From contig DAITAT010000037.1 of NCBI GenBank assembly GCA_036824145.1, forward strand, positions 1-16,853: DNA of 16,853 nucleotides. The letters run 5' to 3'. The translations under genes and the position numbers were made by a program. Positions within the stretch are counted from its first letter, which is position 1, and every line of letters begins with the position of its first letter. Positions 13,474 through 16,853 of the stretch are shown one piece after another. This stretch comes from DATMMS01 sp036824145. Lineage in GTDB: Bacteria > Chloroflexota > Dormibacteria > DASZGP01. Under the pieces are notes generated by a model, which did not search any database, was not told the DNA's origin, and saw only the letters and a program-made list of their open reading frames with translations.

Positions 13474-14009
13474 GCGCCCGCCTCTTGCGCCAGCCATTCC
13501 TGGCGGCTGATCGCGAAGTAGCCGACATCGACGCCGTAGAAGTGGTCCTCGCGGACATAGCGCAGGCCGCAATTTGTCAGCACCTTCTTGGAGGCAAGGT
13601 TCTCCAAGAAGGTGATGCCGGCGATGTGGTCGAGGTCGCTGTTCTGGAAGCTGAAGTCCAGCGTCGCCCGGGCGGCCTCGGTGGCGATGCCCCTCCCCCA
13701 CGCCGCCGGGACGAAGGCGTAGCCGAGCTCCATCTCGCCCGAGTCGCCGAGGTCGCGAAGCCCAGACCTGCCGAGAAATGCACCGGTGGCGCGGTCCGCG
13801 ACCCTGAACATCCCGATCCGCCGGTGTCGCTGCCAGAAGGCCAGCTGAGCGTCCAGCCATGCCTGTGCCATCTCGCGCGTGTGGACGCCGCCGGTGATGT
13901 ACCGCGTGACCCTCGGGTCGCCGTAGAGCCGGCCAATGTCGTCGATGTCGCCGGCGCGGAGCTCTCGAAAGTCGAGGCGATCGGTCTGCAGAGTCGCGAC
14001 CTCAGTCAA
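13470..14009 (-). CDS. GNAT acetyltransferase, RimJ/RimL-like
   Basis: A 179-residue GCN5-related N-acetyltransferase of the Acetyltransf_3 group, which includes the ribosomal-protein acetyltransferases RimJ and RimL. It begins LQTDRLDFRELRAGD (7-21) and has MELGYAFVPAAWGRGIATEAARATLDFSF (93-121), which holds the acetyl-CoA pyrophosphate loop (RGIA, 106-109). ENLASKKVLTNCGL (136-149) is the conserved Asn-and-Ser/Lys helix. TTG start inside the last codons of lepA (8-base overlap); an in-frame TGA lies just upstream, so no earlier start exists. Its stop overlaps hemW. The substrate is unknown; lying between lepA and hemW it may modify a ribosomal protein, but this is inference from context. 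Confidence 0.85.
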   Translation of the reverse strand: MTEVATLQTDRLDFRELRAGDIDDIGRLYGDPRVTRYITGGVHTREMAQAWLDAQLAFWQRHRRIGMFRVADRATGAFLGRSGLRDLGDSGEMELGYAFVPAAWGRGIATEAARATLDFSFQNSDLDHIAGITFLENLASKKVLTNCGLRYVREDHFYGVDVGYFAISRQEWLAQEAGA

Positions 14010-15801
14010 GGCTCAGCACCGCCATGAAGGCCTCCTGCGGGATCTCGACATTGCCGACGCGCTTCATCCGCGCCTTGCCCGCCTTCTGCTTCTCGAGGAG
14101 CTTGCGCTTGCGCGTGATGTCGCCGCCGTAGCACTTGGCGATGACATCCTTGCGGAATGCAGAGACGGTCTCGCGGGCCACGATCTTGCCCCCGATGGCG
14201 GCCTGGATCGCGACCTCGAACATCTGTCGGGGGATCAGGGTCTTGAGTTTCTCCGCCAGCTTGCGGCCCTGCTGGGCCGCGTTCTGCCGGGGAACGATCA
14301 TCGAGAGCGCATCGACCCTGGCCCCGCCGACAAGGATGTCGAGCTTGACCAGGTCGGCGGCCCGGTACCCGACCAGCTCGTAGTCCAGCGAGGCATACCC
14401 TTTGGACCGCGACTTCAGAGTGTCGTAGAAGTCGTGGATCAGCTCCGCCATGGGCAGGTCGTAGTGAAGCAGCACCCGATCGCCAGGCTGGTGCTCGAGG
14501 TTGATGAACTCGCCGCGGCGGTCCTGGCAGAGCTGCATCATGGCGCCGGTGTACTCGGCTGGGCAGATCAGGGAGATCTTGGCCCGCGGCTCTTCGATGT
14601 TCTCGGCGTGGTGGGGCTCGGGAAAATGCTCGGGGTTGTCGACCATCTCGACCGTGCCGTCGGCGTAGGTGACGCGGTAGACGACGGTCGGCGCGGTTGC
14701 GATCAGCTCGAGGTTGAACTCGCGCTCGAGCCGCTCCTGGACGATCTCCATGTGGAGCAGGCCGAGGTACCCACAGCGGAAGCCGAACCCCAGCGCGGCC
14801 GAAGATTCCGGTTCGTAGACCAGGGCGGCGTCGTTGAGCTGCAGCTTCTCGAGCGCCTCCTTGAGGTCCTCATGTTGGTCCGAGTCCTGCGGATAGATCC
14901 CCGCGTAGACCATCGGCAGCGCCTGCTTGTAGCCGGGCAGGGGATCGGCCTGGTGGGCCGGGTCGACGACGGTGTCCCCCACCCTGGCGTCGCGGAGGTT
15001 CTTGATCGACGCCGCGATGTATCCGACCTCGCCCGCCACCAGCTCCTTGCCAGGACGCATTGCGGGCGCGAAGGTGCCGACCTCGTCGACCTCGAACTCC
15101 TTGCCGGTGTGTGCCAACCGGATCCGAGCCCCCACGTTGACCCTGCCGTTGATCACCCGGATGTGGCTGATGACGCCACGGTAGCTGTCGAAGTGAGAGT
15201 CGAAGATGAGCGCCTGGAGCGGCGCGGCAGCCGACCCCTTAGGCGGGGGGATCCGGCCCACTATCGCCTCCAGGATCTCGGGGATGCCGGTGCCGTTGCG
15301 GGCCGAGGCCAGGATGCAGTCCTCGCCGGGCAGGCCGATGACCTCCTCGATCTCCTGCCGGACGACCTCCGGCTCGGCCGCGGGAAGGTCGATCTTGTTG
15401 ATCACCGGGATGATCTCGAGGTTGTGGTTGATGGCAGCGTAGACGTTGGCCAGCGTCTGGGCCTCCACTCCCTGGGCGGCGTCGACGACCAGGATGGCGC
15501 CCTCGCAGGCCGCCATCGAGCGCGACACCTCATAAGCGAAGTCGACATGGCCGGGGGTGTCGATCAGGTTGAGCTCGTAGTCGTGGCCATCGGCGGCGCG
15601 GTAGCGAAGCCGCACCGGAGCCATCTTGATCGTGATGCCCCGCTCCTGCTCCAGGTCGAGCTGGTCCATGAACTGGTCGTGCATATCGCGGGCATTGACC
15701 GCGCCGGTGGCTTCGAGAAGGCGATCCGCGAGCGTGGACTTACCGTGGTCGATGTGGGCGATGATGCAAAAATTGCGTATTCGATCACCTCTCTGCGACA
15801 T
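14002..15801 (-). CDS. lepA: Elongation factor 4 (LepA), back-translocating GTPase
   Basis: A 599-residue translational GTPase, standard length, which acts on the ribosome and promotes back-translocation or correct initiation/30S assembly. G1 AHIDHGKST (15-23), G2 ERGITIK (53-59, T56), G3 DTPGH (81-85), G4 NKID (135-138), and the LepA-specific C-terminal end GDITRKRKLLEKQKAGKARMKRVGNVEIPQEAF...LSLD. ATG start; no Shine-Dalgarno upstream. An AGAGAGGTGATC stretch lies inside the first codons, but no start codon follows it. TAGAAT ends 8 bases before the ATG, so a leaderless transcript is likely. First gene of the lepA-GNAT-hemW run; overlaps GNAT by 8 bases. Divergent from the patatin gene. Confidence 0.98.
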   Translation of the reverse strand: MSQRGDRIRNFCIIAHIDHGKSTLADRLLEATGAVNARDMHDQFMDQLDLEQERGITIKMAPVRLRYRAADGHDYELNLIDTPGHVDFAYEVSRSMAACEGAILVVDAAQGVEAQTLANVYAAINHNLEIIPVINKIDLPAAEPEVVRQEIEEVIGLPGEDCILASARNGTGIPEILEAIVGRIPPPKGSAAAPLQALIFDSHFDSYRGVISHIRVINGRVNVGARIRLAHTGKEFEVDEVGTFAPAMRPGKELVAGEVGYIAASIKNLRDARVGDTVVDPAHQADPLPGYKQALPMVYAGIYPQDSDQHEDLKEALEKLQLNDAALVYEPESSAALGFGFRCGYLGLLHMEIVQERLEREFNLELIATAPTVVYRVTYADGTVEMVDNPEHFPEPHHAENIEEPRAKISLICPAEYTGAMMQLCQDRRGEFINLEHQPGDRVLLHYDLPMAELIHDFYDTLKSRSKGYASLDYELVGYRAADLVKLDILVGGARVDALSMIVPRQNAAQQGRKLAEKLKTLIPRQMFEVAIQAAIGGKIVARETVSAFRKDVIAKCYGGDITRKRKLLEKQKAGKARMKRVGNVEIPQEAFMAVLSLD

Positions 15802-15809
15802 AGGCCGTG

Positions 15810-15815
15810 ATTCTA
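15810..15815 (-). promoter_or_regulatory. -10 box before lepA (probably leaderless)
   Basis: Minus strand TAGAAT (5/6), 8 bases before the lepA ATG, in the 66-base divergent region with the patatin gene. No -35. On the other strand, CACAAT (15856-15861) lies 6 bases before the patatin ATG and is a weaker -10. Confidence 0.45.
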
Positions 15816-15867
15816 TCTAGGGCGAGCGGCGGCGCCGTTGGCGGATTCCGGCTGCCACAATCAGCTC

Positions 15868-16853
15868 ATGGCGGCTCGAAGCGAAGGTAAGACGGCGCTG
15901 GTCCTGGCCAGCGGCGGATTGACCGGGGTGGCCTATGAGGTGGGCGCGCTCCGGGGCCTCGACCGCATCCTGACCAACCGCACCGTCAACGACTTCGACA
16001 TCTACGTCGGCACCAGCGCGGGCGCGGTGGTGGCCGCCAGCCTGGCCAGCGGCATGCCCCCGATGGTGCTGGCGGGACTGGTGGCCGGGACCGTACCCGG
16101 CTTCCGGCGGCTCAGCCGCATGGCGCTCTACCGGCCCAATGTCGGCGAGGCTCTAAATCGCCTGAAGGGCGCGCCCGAACTGTTTCGCAGGGCCGCTGGG
16201 GACTACTGGCGCTTCCGAGGCCGGGTGCCGCTGTCGGAGACGATCCTGACTTTGGCGCCGCTGCTGCCTTCGGGGATCTTCACCAATGAAGGGATAGTCG
16301 ACTACATCACCGAGACGTTTAGGACCGCCGGCCTAAGCGACGACTTTCGGGATATCCCCAAAGAGCTGCACATCATGGCCGCGGACATCGAGACCGACAA
16401 GCGCGTCGACTTCTCCAGGGCAACGACCCCGCACATCCCCGTCTCGCGGGCGGTGGCGGCGTCGACCGCCATCCCCATCCTCTTCCGTCCCGTGGAGATC
16501 GAGGGCCGGCACTATGTCGACGGCGGCGTCAAAGGGCAGGCGGCGATCGACATCGCCATCAGCCGAGGCGCCACCCTGATCGTGATCGTGAACGGCCTGG
16601 TGCCGCTGGACACGGCCGCAATCGCTCGCCGTGCAACCGTCAGCGAAGCTCGCCAGTCGATCTTCGACCTCGGCATCCGCGCCATCGCCAACCAGGTGAT
16701 CCGCGGCATGCTCCACGACAGCCTGATCGATCACCTCAAGGCTGTGCGGGAGAAACACCCCGAGGTCGACTTCCTCCTGATCGAACCCAGCCCGGACGAC
16801 GAGAAGATGTTCTTCCACGAGGTGATGAGCTTCTCGGCCCAGATGATCGTGCT
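15868..16853 (+). CDS. Patatin-like phospholipase (3' end beyond the window)
   Basis: The first 328 codons of a patatin-like serine lipid hydrolase; the frame is open to the right edge. The oxyanion-hole loop is SGGLTGVAYEVG (15-26; G16, G17, G20), the nucleophile elbow GTSAG (48-52) has S50, and the catalytic Asp is in DGG (D218-G220). All three catalytic elements are present, so it should act on lipid or acyl esters; the physiological substrate is unknown. There is no signal peptide or obvious membrane helix, so it is cytosolic or peripheral. ATG at 15868 is chosen because the KTALVLASGG core starts 8 residues in. No Shine-Dalgarno. Divergent from lepA. Confidence 0.93.
   Translation, partial: MAARSEGKTALVLASGGLTGVAYEVGALRGLDRILTNRTVNDFDIYVGTSAGAVVAASLASGMPPMVLAGLVAGTVPGFRRLSRMALYRPNVGEALNRLKGAPELFRRAAGDYWRFRGRVPLSETILTLAPLLPSGIFTNEGIVDYITETFRTAGLSDDFRDIPKELHIMAADIETDKRVDFSRATTPHIPVSRAVAASTAIPILFRPVEIEGRHYVDGGVKGQAAIDIAISRGATLIVIVNGLVPLDTAAIARRATVSEARQSIFDLGIRAIANQVIRGMLHDSLIDHLKAVREKHPEVDFLLIEPSPDDEKMFFHEVMSFSAQMIV

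Noticed and set aside
13474..13860. In-frame extension upstream of hemW
   Set aside because: It overlaps the GNAT gene in another frame and has no conserved content; the ATGA overlap gives the natural start.
13936..15810. 624-codon plus-strand open frame
   Set aside because: Antisense to lepA, which has every GTPase motif; the translation is a low-complexity Val/Asp/Leu mirror.
1..16853. Mobile elements, CRISPR, toxin-antitoxin or phage genes
   Set aside because: No repeats, transposase, integrase or array found; MazG here is the housekeeping pyrophosphohydrolase, not the MazF toxin system.

Overview
The window is a dense, high-GC (about two-thirds G+C by eye) stretch of bacterial chromosome. 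It is almost wholly conserved translation, protein-folding and repair genes, with no mobile element, CRISPR array or phage gene. The organism is a Gram-positive-type or related Terrabacteria lineage. Support comes from an HrcA/CIRCE heat-shock operon, a DivIC/FtsB-like septum protein beside initiator tRNA, frequent GTG/TTG starts, and several genes that look leaderless. The gene mix would suit a Chloroflexota or Dormibacterota relative, but that placement is inference; no rRNA is present to fix it.

Layout, left to right. A truncated plus-strand membrane protein ends at 116. Then a long minus-strand block, read right to left from 8184, carries: a degenerate DUF885 protein, rpsU (bS21), ybeY, pth, mfd, mazG, a septum initiator (ftsB/divIC-like) and the initiator tRNA-fMet. 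ybeY, pth and mfd are joined by 4-base stop/start overlaps. rsmE and a HIT-domain gene form a short plus-strand pair (8245-9339), divergent from the DUF885 gene. A second minus-strand block runs from 15801 back to 9403: lepA, a GNAT acetyltransferase, hemW, hrcA, grpE, dnaJ. lepA, GNAT and hemW overlap one another; a CIRCE operator and promoter separate hemW from hrcA-grpE-dnaJ. A patatin-like phospholipase starts divergently from lepA and runs off the right edge.

Functionally, the left block groups ribosome subunit assembly and 16S maturation (bS21, YbeY), peptidyl-tRNA recycling (Pth), transcription-coupled repair (Mfd), nucleotide-pool cleaning (MazG) and initiation (tRNA-fMet). The right block combines ribosome back-translocation (LepA), haem trafficking (HemW) and chaperone control (HrcA repressing grpE-dnaJ). 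dnaK is absent from its usual place between grpE and dnaJ.

The most interesting signals are regulatory, not new genes. The hrcA start codon sits inside its own CIRCE operator. rpsU has a 13-base Shine-Dalgarno sequence complementary to the canonical 16S 3' end. A TANNNT box lies 6-8 bases before ATG at four genes without Shine-Dalgarno, suggesting leaderless mRNAs. The DUF885 gene looks like a pseudoenzyme. I found no clearly novel multi-gene system.
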